Assembly (NCBI RefSeq): GCF_024281035.1
Contig: NZ_JAMXLH010000025.1
Coordinates: forward strand, 1-64,000
From: Paraburkholderia sp.
GTDB taxonomy: Bacteria; Pseudomonadota; Gammaproteobacteria; Burkholderiales; Burkholderiaceae
Direction: 5' to 3'
Length of the DNA stretch: 64,000 nucleotides
How positions within the stretch are numbered: position 1 is the first letter of the stretch; each line of letters opens with the position of its first letter. The notes under the pieces are model-generated. The model saw only the letters and a list, made by a program, of their open reading frames with translations. It ran no database searches and was not told where the DNA came from. Below are positions 43,647-52,501 of this stretch, piece after piece. The position numbers were made by a program, and so were the translations under genes.

Positions 43647-45026
43647 TCAATATGCGTTCTGTCCTGCGAAGCCTTTCCACATCGTCATCGCGACGATCTT
43701 CAGATCGAGCATGAAGCTCCAGTGCTGCATGTAATGCAGATCGAACCGGACGCGGTCGCGCATTTTTTCCACGCGATCCGTTTCGCCGCGAAAGCCGTTG
43801 ACCTGAGCCCAGCCCGTGATGCCGGGCTTGATGCGATAGCGCTGCATGTAGCCGCGCACGAGATTCTTGTAGATGTCGTCGTGTTCGAGCGCGTGCGGGC
43901 GCGGCCCGACCACCGACATCTCGCCCTTGAGCACGTTGATGAACTGCGGCAGTTCGTCGAGGCTCGTGCGGCGCAGGAATGCACCGACACGCGTGATGCG
44001 CGGATCGTTGCGGCGCGCCTGCGTGACCTGCCCCCCGCTTTCCGCATGCATCTTCATCGAGCGGAACTTGTAGATTTCGAATTCGTTGCCGTCGAGCCCC
44101 TTGCGACGCTGGCGAAACAGCACCGGCCCCGGCGACGAGCACTTCACGGCCACGGCGATCACCGCAAGAAGCGGCGCGAGTGCCGCAAGCACGCACGCGG
44201 CGAAGAGCCAGTCGAACGCGCGCTTGGGCAGTACGCGCAGATCCGTGATCGGCGATGCGGCCAGATTGATTGCGGGCACACCCAGCAGATCCACGACGGG
44301 CTGGCTGAAAAGCGCCAGCGCGCGCACATCCGGAATGAAGCGGATATTCACGAAGTCATCGCGCAACTCCGTCACGATGCGATGAATCGTGCGCTCCTTC
44401 GAGATCGGCAGCGCGAGCCAAAGTTCGCGGATGCCGTGCTCGCGCACGCGATCGAGCATCGCCGAAAGATTGCGCTCCACCGGCACGCCATCCACCGTGG
44501 CTTCGACATCGGCATCGCAATCCTCATCGAACATCAGCACGGGGCGAAAACCCGCTTCCGGGTGCTGGCGCATTTGCTCGACGAGAAAGCGCCCATAGCG
44601 ATCGCCGCCTGCGACTGCCACGTCACGCTGGTTGTAGCCTTCGCGGCGCAGTCCCTTGAGCACCATGTAGCCGAGCGCCTTCGACAGGATCAGGAGCACC
44701 ACTGAAGCCACTGCCCACCATCCGAGCCACAGCCGCGACAGCGAATCCGCGCGGTGCACGCTGAAGCTGAGCAGGATGCCGGTTGCTTCGGCGGCGATCC
44801 AGGCAATGGACACGCGGGCAAAGAGGTCGTAGAGCGACTTGCCGCGCCACGACTGATAGATGCTGAACGCGGGGAACATCCAGATCGCCAGCACGCAGTT
44901 GAACGCCAGCACGATACTTTCGGCGTCGCTGAGCGGCACGATCCTTCCGTGATGCAGCGCGGCCGCGACCAGCGCGCCCGCGGCAATGGCGGCAACGTCG
45001 ATGATTCTGGCTAGAACGCTAAACAT
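43647..45026 (-). CDS. bceB: Undecaprenyl-phosphate glucose phosphotransferase (BceB)
   Basis: Predicted 459-aa polyprenyl-phosphate hexose-1-phosphate transferase of the WbaP/WcaJ family. Four or five N-terminal spans, a central CoA-binding-like domain ([15 protein letters not shown]), another span near 270 and the C-terminal transferase domain with [38 protein letters not shown] and [16 protein letters not shown]. It starts each repeat unit by putting glucose-1-phosphate on the lipid carrier. GAGG eight bases before the ATG. First gene of the bceB-K run. Confidence 0.92.
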   Translation of the reverse strand: MFSVLARIIDVAAIAAGALVAAALHHGRIVPLSDAESIVLAFNCVLAIWMFPAFSIYQSWRGKSLYDLFARVSIAWIAAEATGILLSFSVHRADSLSRLWLGWWAVASVVLLILSKALGYMVLKGLRREGYNQRDVAVAGGDRYGRFLVEQMRQHPEAGFRPVLMFDEDCDADVEATVDGVPVERNLSAMLDRVREHGIRELWLALPISKERTIHRIVTELRDDFVNIRFIPDVRALALFSQPVVDLLGVPAINLAASPITDLRVLPKRAFDWLFAACVLAALAPLLAVIAVAVKCSSPGPVLFRQRRKGLDGNEFEIYKFRSMKMHAESGGQVTQARRNDPRITRVGAFLRRTSLDELPQFINVLKGEMSVVGPRPHALEHDDIYKNLVRGYMQRYRIKPGITGWAQVNGFRGETDRVEKMRDRVRFDLHYMQHWSFMLDLKIVAMTMWKGFAGQNAY

Positions 45027-45520
45027 ATCCGGCACCTCGGATAAAAAAATAATCACAGCCACGGGCCTGTGTCGTGGCCATCGCGTTATCAAATTGGGGA
45101 TTGCGGCGCTCACTGCGCGCCAGCACCGTTAAATCGCATCCGAATTAACCCTAATATGGCGCGATAAAAATTGATTCCGCAAGGCGCAAAAGTATCTCCA
45201 AATGTATCGTTATGCGGATGGCCTTTTTTAAATGAATATTTTCGGCAAGATTTGCGGATTTTCCCTGTCTGCAGGCCCGAAACACCGGTCGTTGCTGGTG
45301 CATTCTTACCGATTTCCGGCTACCGGCATCGCCGCCGCGCAGAATGCCTTTCTGCCCTCCCGGCATTTTTTCTTTTATTTTTTACTCGCGAATCCATTTT
45401 ATTGAAAATCCGGGTCAGGCTGAAATCGTTATTTTTTCATTTTCTTAATTACCCTCTTTTAATTCATGAATTTAAGCATGCTACAAATGACCCGACCGAA
45501 ACCCTCTTCAGGAGAGCGAG
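45027..45520. other. Divergent control region between bceB and bceA
   Basis: About 490 bases of unusually AT-rich DNA with many T tracts (45350-45470). It must hold the promoters for bceA and for the long bceB-K run. I could not pick a convincing -35/-10 pair; no gene is supported. AT content unlike the rest suggests binding by nucleoid proteins such as H-NS. Confidence 0.5.
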
Positions 45521-47038
45521 ATGATAGAAACGGGTTCCGCAACAGCTACGGTGCGCGCGGCCGAACGCGGCGATTCGCGCAGCACGCTGCAGGTCTGCCC
45601 CGTGGTGCTGGCAGGCGGCGCGGGTTCGAGGCTGTGGCCCCTGTCACGGGAGCAGTACCCCAAGCAGATGATCAACCTCGTCGGCGAACGGTCGCTGCTC
45701 GCCGAAACGGCGGGACGCCTCGACGCGCTGGCCGAACAGGTCACGCTTGCGGATCAGTTGCTGATCGTGTGCAACGAAGAGCATCGCTTCACGACCGCCG
45801 AACAGGTGCGCCACGAAGGCAAGCGTGCGCGTCTCATTCTTGAGCCGGCGGGCCGCGACACCGCACCCGCGCTGACGATCGCGGCGCTTTCGGTCGTTGC
45901 CGAACAGCAGGACGGCATTCTCGTCGTGATGCCCGCCGATCACGCGCTCGCGGATCTCGGCGCATTCCAGGCCGCCGTGGCCGAAGGCGTACGTCATGCG
46001 GCGGCGGGACAGATCGTCACGATGGGCATCGTGCCGACCCGCCCCGAAGTGGGCTATGGCTACATTCACGTCGGCGAGCCGCTGGCCGCAGCCGCTCCCG
46101 ATGGCGCGCGGCGCCTGAACGGTTTTGTCGAGAAGCCCTATTTCGAGCTGGCGAAGCAGTACGTCGCGTCGAAAAGCTACTGGTGGAACAGCGGCATCTT
46201 CATTGTGCGCGCAACCACGTGGCTGAAGGCAATCCGCCATTTCCAGCCCGCGATATACGAGGCCTGTGTCGCCGCGACCGAAAGCGGCAGCGCCGACGGC
46301 GACTTCTTTCGCGTCGGACGCGAAGCGTTCGAAAACGCGCCGTCGAATTCGATCGACTACGCGGTCATGGAGCCGCTCGCAACCGATCCGTCCGTGGCGA
46401 CCGCCGTGGTCGTGCCGCTCACGGCAGGCTGGACCGATCTCGGTTCGTGGGACACGGTGTGGCAAGTGTCGCCGAAGGACGACGAGGGCAACGTGGCGCA
46501 CGGGCGCGTGATGTTCGAAGGCGCCAGCGATACGTTCGCGCATTCGGATGGACGGCTGGTTGCGTGCCTCGGCACTCAGGATCTCATCGTCGTCGAGACG
46601 GCGGATGCCGTGCTGGTCGCCGACCGCTCGCGCTCGCAGGACGTGAAGAAGGTCGTGCAACGCATTCGTGCGCAGCACGGCAGCGAGGCCGTCACGCATC
46701 GGCTCGTGCAGCGCCCGTGGGGACATTACGACTGCGTCGACGGCGGCGAACGCTTTCAGGTCAAGCGCATCGTCGTCGATCCGGGCGCACGCCTGTCGCT
46801 ACAGATGCATCATCATCGCGCCGAACACTGGGTTGTCGTGCGCGGCACGGCGCTCGTCACGCGCGGTGAAGAGCGCTTCATCGTGTCCGAGAACGAATCG
46901 GCCTACATTCCGCTCGGCGTCGCGCACCGGCTCGAAAACCCCGGCAAAATGCCGCTCGAAATCATTGAGGTGCAGTCGGGTTCGTACCTTGGCGAGGACG
47001 ATATCGTGCGTCTTGACGATCAATATGGCCGGCAATAA
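45521..47038 (+). CDS. bceA: Mannose-1-phosphate guanylyltransferase / mannose-6-phosphate isomerase (BceA)
   Basis: Predicted 505-aa bifunctional enzyme. The N-terminal guanylyltransferase domain has AGGAGSRLWPLSREQYPKQ (about 32-50) and FVEKP; the C-terminal cupin-type isomerase domain starts RPWGHYDCVDGGERFQVKRI and has MHHHRAEHWVVV with the metal ligands. It takes fructose-6-phosphate-derived mannose to GDP-mannose, used directly and by BceN. AGGAGA lies about 6 nt before the ATG. Divergent from bceB; convergent with the unusual gene downstream. Confidence 0.94.
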   Translation: MIETGSATATVRAAERGDSRSTLQVCPVVLAGGAGSRLWPLSREQYPKQMINLVGERSLLAETAGRLDALAEQVTLADQLLIVCNEEHRFTTAEQVRHEGKRARLILEPAGRDTAPALTIAALSVVAEQQDGILVVMPADHALADLGAFQAAVAEGVRHAAAGQIVTMGIVPTRPEVGYGYIHVGEPLAAAAPDGARRLNGFVEKPYFELAKQYVASKSYWWNSGIFIVRATTWLKAIRHFQPAIYEACVAATESGSADGDFFRVGREAFENAPSNSIDYAVMEPLATDPSVATAVVVPLTAGWTDLGSWDTVWQVSPKDDEGNVAHGRVMFEGASDTFAHSDGRLVACLGTQDLIVVETADAVLVADRSRSQDVKKVVQRIRAQHGSEAVTHRLVQRPWGHYDCVDGGERFQVKRIVVDPGARLSLQMHHHRAEHWVVVRGTALVTRGEERFIVSENESAYIPLGVAHRLENPGKMPLEIIEVQSGSYLGEDDIVRLDDQYGRQ

Positions 47039-47102
47039 GCGGCCAACCCTGAGCGAACGCGGCGCGGATGCGCCGCGAGCCGCGATGCACCGGGCCCGCG
47101 TA

Positions 47103-48374
47103 TCAGCCTGCGTGGGCCCGCGTGCGCGGTCTGTATTGCGGATCGGCGGTGCGACGCTCGGAGGAACGGCTCGCCTCAGCGCCGCTATCGCGTCTGTCGT
47201 TGGCCGACACCAGCGCGCCGGACGCCGTAAAGCGTTGCAGCGGCACGAGACGTGCATTGGCGGGCGCACCCGCGGTTGCCATCGCGCTTGCGACTGCGTC
47301 CGCCACCGTGCTGGGTACGACGTTTGGTGCCGCGTTTTGAACTGCATTCACCACCGCGCTTGTAACCGCGCTTGTAACCGCATTTGTCACCGCGCTTGTC
47401 ACCGCACTCGTCACCGCATTCGTCACCGCATTTGTGACAACAGGCACGGTGCGCGTAACGACCGCATTGCCGGGCGCGTGTGCGACCGCCGCACCGGCCT
47501 TATTCCGACCGGGCGCTGCGGCCTGCACAGCAGGTTCGCCGCCGCACTCGCGTTCGATCCAGTCACGCCCCCAGTCGAATGCGAAATGCTTCGCCGCATC
47601 GCGGTCCTGGAACGGCGGCCCGATTAGCCCGGAACGCTCGACGCGCTGGTTGTCCTTGAGGATCTCCACGGCCGCACGATACTTGCGGTTGCGCACCGGC
47701 TGCACCGTCAGTTTCATCACATAACCGCGCCATTCGGCAACCTGCGCCAGGTGCGGCGCACGGTTCGACCATGTCGGACTACGCGGCGCCACGGGACTTT
47801 CGTCGCGCGCTACGGGAACGGATGCGGGTGCAACGGATGCGTGCACGCGCTTGCGCGCGTGCACCGGCGCAGCGGGCGGCGCGTCGTTCGCGAGAACGGG
47901 CGGCTCCGCGGCCACGAGCTGGCGCGTCATGCTTTCGATCGGATCGGCGAGCGGCGCATCGGCCATGCTTGCGGGTGCCTGCCATGCTTCCGGACTCTTC
48001 CAGTAGACAGCAGGCAATCCATCGTCAGGATCCGTTTCATCGGCAATCGCGGCGACAGTCTCTGCCACAGGCTGAGGGGGTTCGGGCACGTAGACGAAAC
48101 TGCGCCCGCTCTGTGTGAGCCGTTGAACGATTTCGACGAGCGTGCCGCTCGCGTGCCATTCGTCGAAACGGCGGCGGCAGGTGGGCCCGGAAGGATAGCG
48201 CGCGGGCAGGCGCGACCACGATTCACCCGTGGTCAAAATCCACAACACCGCATTGGCCACGACCCGCGGCTCCGCACGAGGTCGGCCGCGGCGATTGATT
48301 CGAATGGGCGGTTCATCGGATACGAGCGACGACACCATCATCCACTCGTCATCGCTCAGTTCTTCGAAATTCAT
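47103..48374 (-). CDS. Transposase-derived N-terminal domain fused to an unknown domain and a repeat tail
   Basis: Predicted 423-aa protein of unknown function. Residues 1-90 (FEELSDDEWMMVSSLV, then VVANAVLWILTTGESWSRLP, then CRRRFDEW) follow the DUF4096/IS5-type transposase N-terminal pattern, a likely DNA-binding region. No DDE catalytic domain follows: 95-210 is Pro/Ala-rich linker, about 212-278 is a compact basic/aromatic domain (EWRGYVMKLTVQPVRNRKY to FDWGRDWIE), and about 314-346 is a tract of four-residue units (T/V)(N/S)AV. Start at 48374 has GGAG 7 nt upstream. It lies convergent to bceA with 64 bp between. Probably a domesticated DNA-binding protein; a role in exopolysaccharide control is inference from position. 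Confidence 0.6.
   Translation of the reverse strand: MNFEELSDDEWMMVSSLVSDEPPIRINRRGRPRAEPRVVANAVLWILTTGESWSRLPARYPSGPTCRRRFDEWHASGTLVEIVQRLTQSGRSFVYVPEPPQPVAETVAAIADETDPDDGLPAVYWKSPEAWQAPASMADAPLADPIESMTRQLVAAEPPVLANDAPPAAPVHARKRVHASVAPASVPVARDESPVAPRSPTWSNRAPHLAQVAEWRGYVMKLTVQPVRNRKYRAAVEILKDNQRVERSGLIGPPFQDRDAAKHFAFDWGRDWIERECGGEPAVQAAAPGRNKAGAAVAHAPGNAVVTRTVPVVTNAVTNAVTSAVTSAVTNAVTSAVTSAVVNAVQNAAPNVVPSTVADAVASAMATAGAPANARLVPLQRFTASGALVSANDRRDSGAEASRSSERRTADPQYRPRTRAHAG
47340..47437 (-). repeat. 12-bp coding tandem repeat, about eight units
   Basis: Plus-strand units of the type ACCGCATTTGTC/ACCGCGCTTGTA repeat every 12 bases and encode the (T/V)(N/S)AV units of the transposase-like protein. 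The units differ mainly in third positions and at one N/S codon, so the array is old rather than freshly expanded. Confidence 0.85.
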
Positions 48375-48974
48375 GCTGATCTCCACGCAGCCGGACCAGG
48401 GCTGCAGTGACAAAGCATCCGCGCGCGAATCATGGTTGATTCGCGCGGGAATACTTGGTTGCACCATTTGCTTGTATGCCTGGCTCATTTGCGTCAGACG
48501 CTGCACTCAGGAAGTGCGCGTATTCACGGTAGTGACGCAAAGAACGTGGTCTCACTCGTGCACGGGAGAAATTGTGCAGGAAGCATACCACCTGAAACCG
48601 GCCACTGAGGAGGGCCGAAATAAGTGTTACGGTTAGAAACAAACTGAGGGCATAAACTGCGTGAATTTTGCCGAAATGCACCTGTAAGTACGGCATTTAT
48701 TCCTGATTTGCGATTCGTTACGCTGCATGGGCGGTATGCGAGTGGCCTCCATCGCAGCCGGTAAAGCGTGCGTTTTCCCTCGGCCGATTATCCCGTGCTG
48801 TTGCTATCACAACCAACGACAGAATGATGACATTGAATGACAACATGGGGGACCGCACGGGTTGCACCTCGCCTGCCGCCACCGGCTCTTTCCGACGCTG
48901 CGGCAACCCAGGCGCGGCATAAAAACGAATCCGTTTATAGTGATAAATCATCGGCTCACCTCGGGGGTTCGTGT
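48375..48974. other. Long intergenic region, no gene recognised
   Basis: About 600 bases between the transposase-like gene and a DUF2501 gene. AT content rises around 48580-48720. Short frames on both strands have no ribosome-binding site and no familiar sequence. No strong hairpin with a T run was seen. Confidence 0.45.
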
Positions 48975-49427
48975 ATGCAAACGTCTGTACCGCGCCTCGC
49001 CGCAGCGCTCGCCATCGGCCTTGTGTTGCCCTTGTCGGCCGCACATGCCCAGCTCGGCAACCTGCTGAACCAGGGCACAACGGGCGGCTCGGCCGGGAAT
49101 GCACTCGGCAATCTCGGCAATCTTGGCAGTTCGCTTTCCGGCGCTTCCGTCACGTCGAACAGCGTCGGCAATGTGACCGGCCTGCTCCAGTACTGCATCA
49201 AGAACAATTATCTGAACGCCGATGCTGCGGGCAGCGTCAAGGACTCGCTGCTCAGCAAGCTGCCCGGCGGTGCGAACACGACGGACACCGGCTACCAGCA
49301 GGGCAGCAGCGGCATTCTGACCGCCGGCAACGGCTCGAAGCTCGATCTCTCGGGCAGCGGACTCAAGCAGGCCGCCACGCGCCAGGTCTGCGACAAGATT
49401 CTGACCCAGGCGAAATCGATGCTGTAG
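48975..49427 (+). CDS. DUF2501 (YjjA-like) exported protein
   Basis: Predicted 150-aa protein. Signal peptide about 1-25 ending SAAHAQ; the mature part has the Gly/Asn-rich LGNLLNQG and NALGNLGNLG runs, then the DUF2501 core NVTGLLQYCIKNNYL and a C-terminal VCDKILTQAKSML. Two cysteines (in QYCIK and QVCDK) could form a disulfide. The start at 48975 is set by the signal peptide. Function is unknown in the family. Followed by another exported-protein gene 161 bp away. Confidence 0.8.
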   Translation: MQTSVPRLAAALAIGLVLPLSAAHAQLGNLLNQGTTGGSAGNALGNLGNLGSSLSGASVTSNSVGNVTGLLQYCIKNNYLNADAAGSVKDSLLSKLPGGANTTDTGYQQGSSGILTAGNGSKLDLSGSGLKQAATRQVCDKILTQAKSML

Positions 49428-49588
49428 AGCCTGTTCGCTTTGATAACGTACTTGCGCTAGCACCCCCCTGTCGTGCCACAATCAGTGGCATGGCAGGGCA
49501 CGTGCGCAAATTTTGTGCCGCGTGCCGTTGAACATGAATGCAGCCGGAATGTCGAAGGAATTTCCGGCGTGTTTCAGTCGTCACGGCT

Positions 49589-50032
49589 ATGAGCAAGCAC
49601 AGAACTCCCGTCGTCACACTCTTCGCGGGCCTTACTGCGATGCTGGTCCCGGCATTCGCGCACGCCGAGCATCGCGACGAGCACTTCGATTGCACGTCGA
49701 ATCCGCATACGTTCATCTCATCGCTGATCCACGAGAAGTCGATCGATGCGAAGCCCAGCCGGGTCGAGGAGAATTCGGTCAACGCATTCCGGCCCGCTCA
49801 TGGTCACCAGCTCCGCGCGTTCGGCTTTCCGATTTACATGGTGCTCGGCTACGCGCACGACGACGCACTCTTTCACCACGGCTCGGGTAAAGAAATCGAT
49901 TCACCGCTTTATGGTGTGGTGGTGTCCGCACCGGAAGAGTCGGTGCGGTTACGGCTGAGCCAGGCCAACAGCGATGCGACGGTGCAGACCGTCGTGCCGA
50001 TGCTGCTCACGGCCATAGTCTGCGGCGGCTGA
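49589..50032 (+). CDS. Exported protein of unknown function
   Basis: Predicted 147-aa protein with a signal peptide about 1-26 (ending FAHAEH). The mature part has two cysteines (DCTSN near its start and VCGG at its end) and several His-Asp clusters (YAHDDALFHHGSG), which might bind metal. I recognise no family. No strong ribosome-binding site precedes the ATG; an ATG 17 codons upstream would hide the signal peptide. Same strand as the DUF2501 gene, convergent with the DUF4337 gene 35 bp on. Confidence 0.55.
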   Translation: MSKHRTPVVTLFAGLTAMLVPAFAHAEHRDEHFDCTSNPHTFISSLIHEKSIDAKPSRVEENSVNAFRPAHGHQLRAFGFPIYMVLGYAHDDALFHHGSGKEIDSPLYGVVVSAPEESVRLRLSQANSDATVQTVVPMLLTAIVCGG

Positions 50033-50067
50033 CGCGCGCCGCATAAACTCAGGACACGCCATGCGCG

Positions 50068-50661
50068 TCAGGCCGAAAAGAACGCCAGTGCGCCAAGCAC
50101 CACGCCCCCCGCCGCCATCCCCATCGAGGTATAAAGCAGCCAGCGGCGGCGCGTGAGCAGCGTAATCGCCGTGAGTGCAATCGAGATCTGGATGGCCGTC
50201 GTGGCCTGCGCCCAGCGATGATGGCCGTGCATGAGCGTTTCGCTGCGCGCATCGTCGAGCGCCACTTCCCGCTCGATGGCTTCGGCCTTCGCGCGTATCG
50301 GCTCCTTCTGCTGGCGATAACGATCGACATCGGCGGCGAAGCGGCGCTGCGCATCGCTTGCATTGGGCGAAAGCGCCGCACCCAGCGCCGCAAGATTTTC
50401 TTTCTCGCCTTTCGCCTGGTAATACGCCCACTGGTTTGCGGCCTCGGTCTTGCGAATCGCCGCCTCGTTCTTGTAATAGAGCGCCAGATTTTCGCTCGTC
50501 CCGCTCTGGTACGCGAAGATCGCGCCGATCGACGCGAGAATCGCCGTCATCACCGCCATCCGGCCCGCGAACGAATCGGTTTCGCCATGTGCGCCGTGAC
50601 CGCTGGCGGCATGTTCAACCGCGTGATCGTGCGGCCCGTGCACTTCATACTCTTCAGACAT
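50068..50661 (-). CDS. DUF4337 family membrane protein
   Basis: Predicted 197-aa inner-membrane protein. A His-rich N-terminus (HGPHDHAVEHAASGHGAHGE, residues about 8-27) leads to a first span (about 36-52), a long amphipathic, probably coiled-coil central part (65-145) and two C-terminal spans (about 150-195). This layout and ALYYKNEAAIRKTEAANQWA match DUF4337. Role unknown. GGAG nine bases before the ATG at 50661. Confidence 0.8.
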   Translation of the reverse strand: MSEEYEVHGPHDHAVEHAASGHGAHGETDSFAGRMAVMTAILASIGAIFAYQSGTSENLALYYKNEAAIRKTEAANQWAYYQAKGEKENLAALGAALSPNASDAQRRFAADVDRYRQQKEPIRAKAEAIEREVALDDARSETLMHGHHRWAQATTAIQISIALTAITLLTRRRWLLYTSMGMAAGGVVLGALAFFSA

Positions 50662-51029
50662 CCAGTGATTCTCCGGTAAACACGCGGTAAAACGCGCGCG
50701 CAGCCTCTTCGGCCACTCGATAAGTGGCGCGCACTCAGGGACGCTCAATTATGGTGAGCGCGGCCCGCCTGTCCAGTCATGAGCATGCATCTTTTCAAAG
50801 CGAAAATCCAACCGCATCCAATTGAAAGCAGAATGAAGGAATAACTACCCATTTATTGAATTCAGGCACGCGGATCTGTTGCGCCGCCCAACTAACGACA
50901 ATGAGCACCAACGAGAACCAACGAAAACGCCCGCGCGTGTCGCCGTTCATGGAACGGCGGCACGCGCGGGCGTGGCGTACAGCTTGCAGAGACCGAAGGC
51001 TTACCGACCGGCCGCTGCCGTGGGCGAAA
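50662..51029. other. Intergenic region between DUF4337 and livF
   Basis: About 370 bases; holds the terminator of the liv operon (50924-50973) and presumably the DUF4337 promoter. Nothing else recognised. Confidence 0.45.
50924..50973 (-). terminator. Strong terminator of the liv operon
   Basis: A 22-bp stem: 50927-50948 pairs with 50952-50973 around the loop ATG, with one G-T wobble. Read leftwards it is followed by TTT(T)CG. It lies 57 nt after the livF stop. Confidence 0.82.
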
Positions 51030-51731
51030 CTAGCCGCCCAGATAGGCGCGCTTGATGTTGTCGTTCGCGAGCAGGTTGTCCGCGGCGTCGGCGAGCACGA
51101 CGTGCCCGTTCTCCAGCACATAGCCGCGATCGGCCACGTGGAGCGCCTTGTTCGCGTTCTGTTCGACGAGGAACACCGTCACGCCTTCATCGCGGATCGT
51201 GCGGATGATGTCGAAGATCTGCGCGATCACGAGAGGCGCGAGGCCGAGCGTGGGTTCGTCGAGCAGCAAGAGACGCGGACGGCTCATGAGCGCGCGTCCG
51301 ATCGCAAGCATCTGCTGTTCGCCGCCCGACATCGTACCGGCACGCTGCTTCGCGCGCTGGTTCAGCCGCGGAAACAGCGTGAAGACATGCTCGATACCGG
51401 CCTCGATTTCGTCGTGCGACGAGAAAAAGCCGCCCATCTGCAGATTTTCCAGCACCGTGAGGCTCGGGAACACGCGGCGGCCTTCCGGCGAAATCGCCAT
51501 GCCGAGCCGCATGATCTCGTGCGTCGGCATGCGCGTGATGTCCTCGCCTTCGAACGACACGCGACCCGACGAGGCGCGCGGCGTGCCGCACACCGTCATC
51601 ATGAGCGTGGTCTTGCCCGCGCCGTTGCTGCCAATCAGCGTGACGATCTCGCCCTTGTTCACTTCGATCGACACGCCCGCGAGCGCTTCCACCGCGCCGT
51701 AGTGCGTATGGACCTTTTCCAGCTTCAGCAT
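51030..51731 (-). CDS. livF: Branched-chain amino-acid ABC transporter ATPase LivF
   Basis: Predicted 233-aa ATPase. Walker A GSNGAGKTT (about 34-42), signature MSGGEQQMLAIGRAL, Walker B LLLLDEPTLGLAP and VFLVEQNANKAL are the LivF pattern. The ATG overlaps the livG stop by one base (TGATG, 51729-51733). It pairs with LivG to power uptake through LivH/LivM. Last gene of the operon, before a strong terminator. Confidence 0.93.
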   Translation of the reverse strand: MLKLEKVHTHYGAVEALAGVSIEVNKGEIVTLIGSNGAGKTTLMMTVCGTPRASSGRVSFEGEDITRMPTHEIMRLGMAISPEGRRVFPSLTVLENLQMGGFFSSHDEIEAGIEHVFTLFPRLNQRAKQRAGTMSGGEQQMLAIGRALMSRPRLLLLDEPTLGLAPLVIAQIFDIIRTIRDEGVTVFLVEQNANKALHVADRGYVLENGHVVLADAADNLLANDNIKRAYLGG

Positions 51732-52501
51732 CAGTCCTCTCCGAGATACGCCTTGATCACGCGCGGGTCGTTGCGCACTTCGTCGGGTTTGCCGATCATG
51801 ATCGGTTTGCCGTGCTCCATCACGAGAATGCGGTCCGACACGCCCATCACGAGACTCATGTCGTGTTCGATCAGGAGCACCGAAATGCCGAATTCGTTGC
51901 GCAATCCATCGACCATCTCCTGCAGCTCGATCTTCTCCTGCGGGTTCAGGCCCGCGGCGGGTTCGTCGAGCATCAAGAGACGCGGCCGGGTAATCATGCA
52001 GCGCGCGATTTCGAGGCGGCGCTGGTGACCGTACGAGAGCGTGCCCGCCTCGCGGTTCGCCACGCTCGTCAGACCCACACGCTCGAGCCACTGTGCCGCG
52101 TGTTCGAGCGCCGCGCGCTCGGCGCGGCGATACGCGGGCGTCGTGAACAGACCGCTCAGGATGTTGCGGTTGACCTTGAGATGCTGGGCAACCATCAGGT
52201 TCTCCAGCACCGTGAGTTGCCGGAACAAACGAATATTCTGGAACGTGCGCACAAGACCGCGCCGCGCCACCTGATGGCTCGGCAGACCGGTGATCGCCTG
52301 GCCCTGCAGGCGAATGTCGCCCGCGGTGGGTTTGTAAAAACCGCCGACGCAGTTGAACACCGTCGTCTTGCCTGCGCCGTTCGGGCCGATGATCGCGAAC
52401 ACTTCGTTTGCGCGCACATCGAATTCAATCCCGTCGACAGCGAGCAGGCCGCCAAAGCGCATTTGCAGGCCCGATACTTTCAACAACTGTTCTGCGCTCA
52501 T
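51731..52501 (-). CDS. livG: Branched-chain amino-acid ABC transporter ATPase LivG
   Basis: Predicted 256-aa ATPase. Walker [10 protein letters not shown], the LivG-specific [14 protein letters not shown] stretch, signature [15 protein letters not shown] and Walker [14 protein letters not shown] are present. The ATG overlaps the livM stop by 4 nt (ATGA, 52498-52501). Confidence 0.93.
   Translation of the reverse strand: MSAEQLLKVSGLQMRFGGLLAVDGIEFDVRANEVFAIIGPNGAGKTTVFNCVGGFYKPTAGDIRLQGQAITGLPSHQVARRGLVRTFQNIRLFRQLTVLENLMVAQHLKVNRNILSGLFTTPAYRRAERAALEHAAQWLERVGLTSVANREAGTLSYGHQRRLEIARCMITRPRLLMLDEPAAGLNPQEKIELQEMVDGLRNEFGISVLLIEHDMSLVMGVSDRILVMEHGKPIMIGKPDEVRNDPRVIKAYLGED

Noticed and set aside
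47103-48374. Intact IS5-family transposase gene
   Set aside because: Only the N-terminal domain is transposase-like; the DDE core and flanking inverted repeats are missing.
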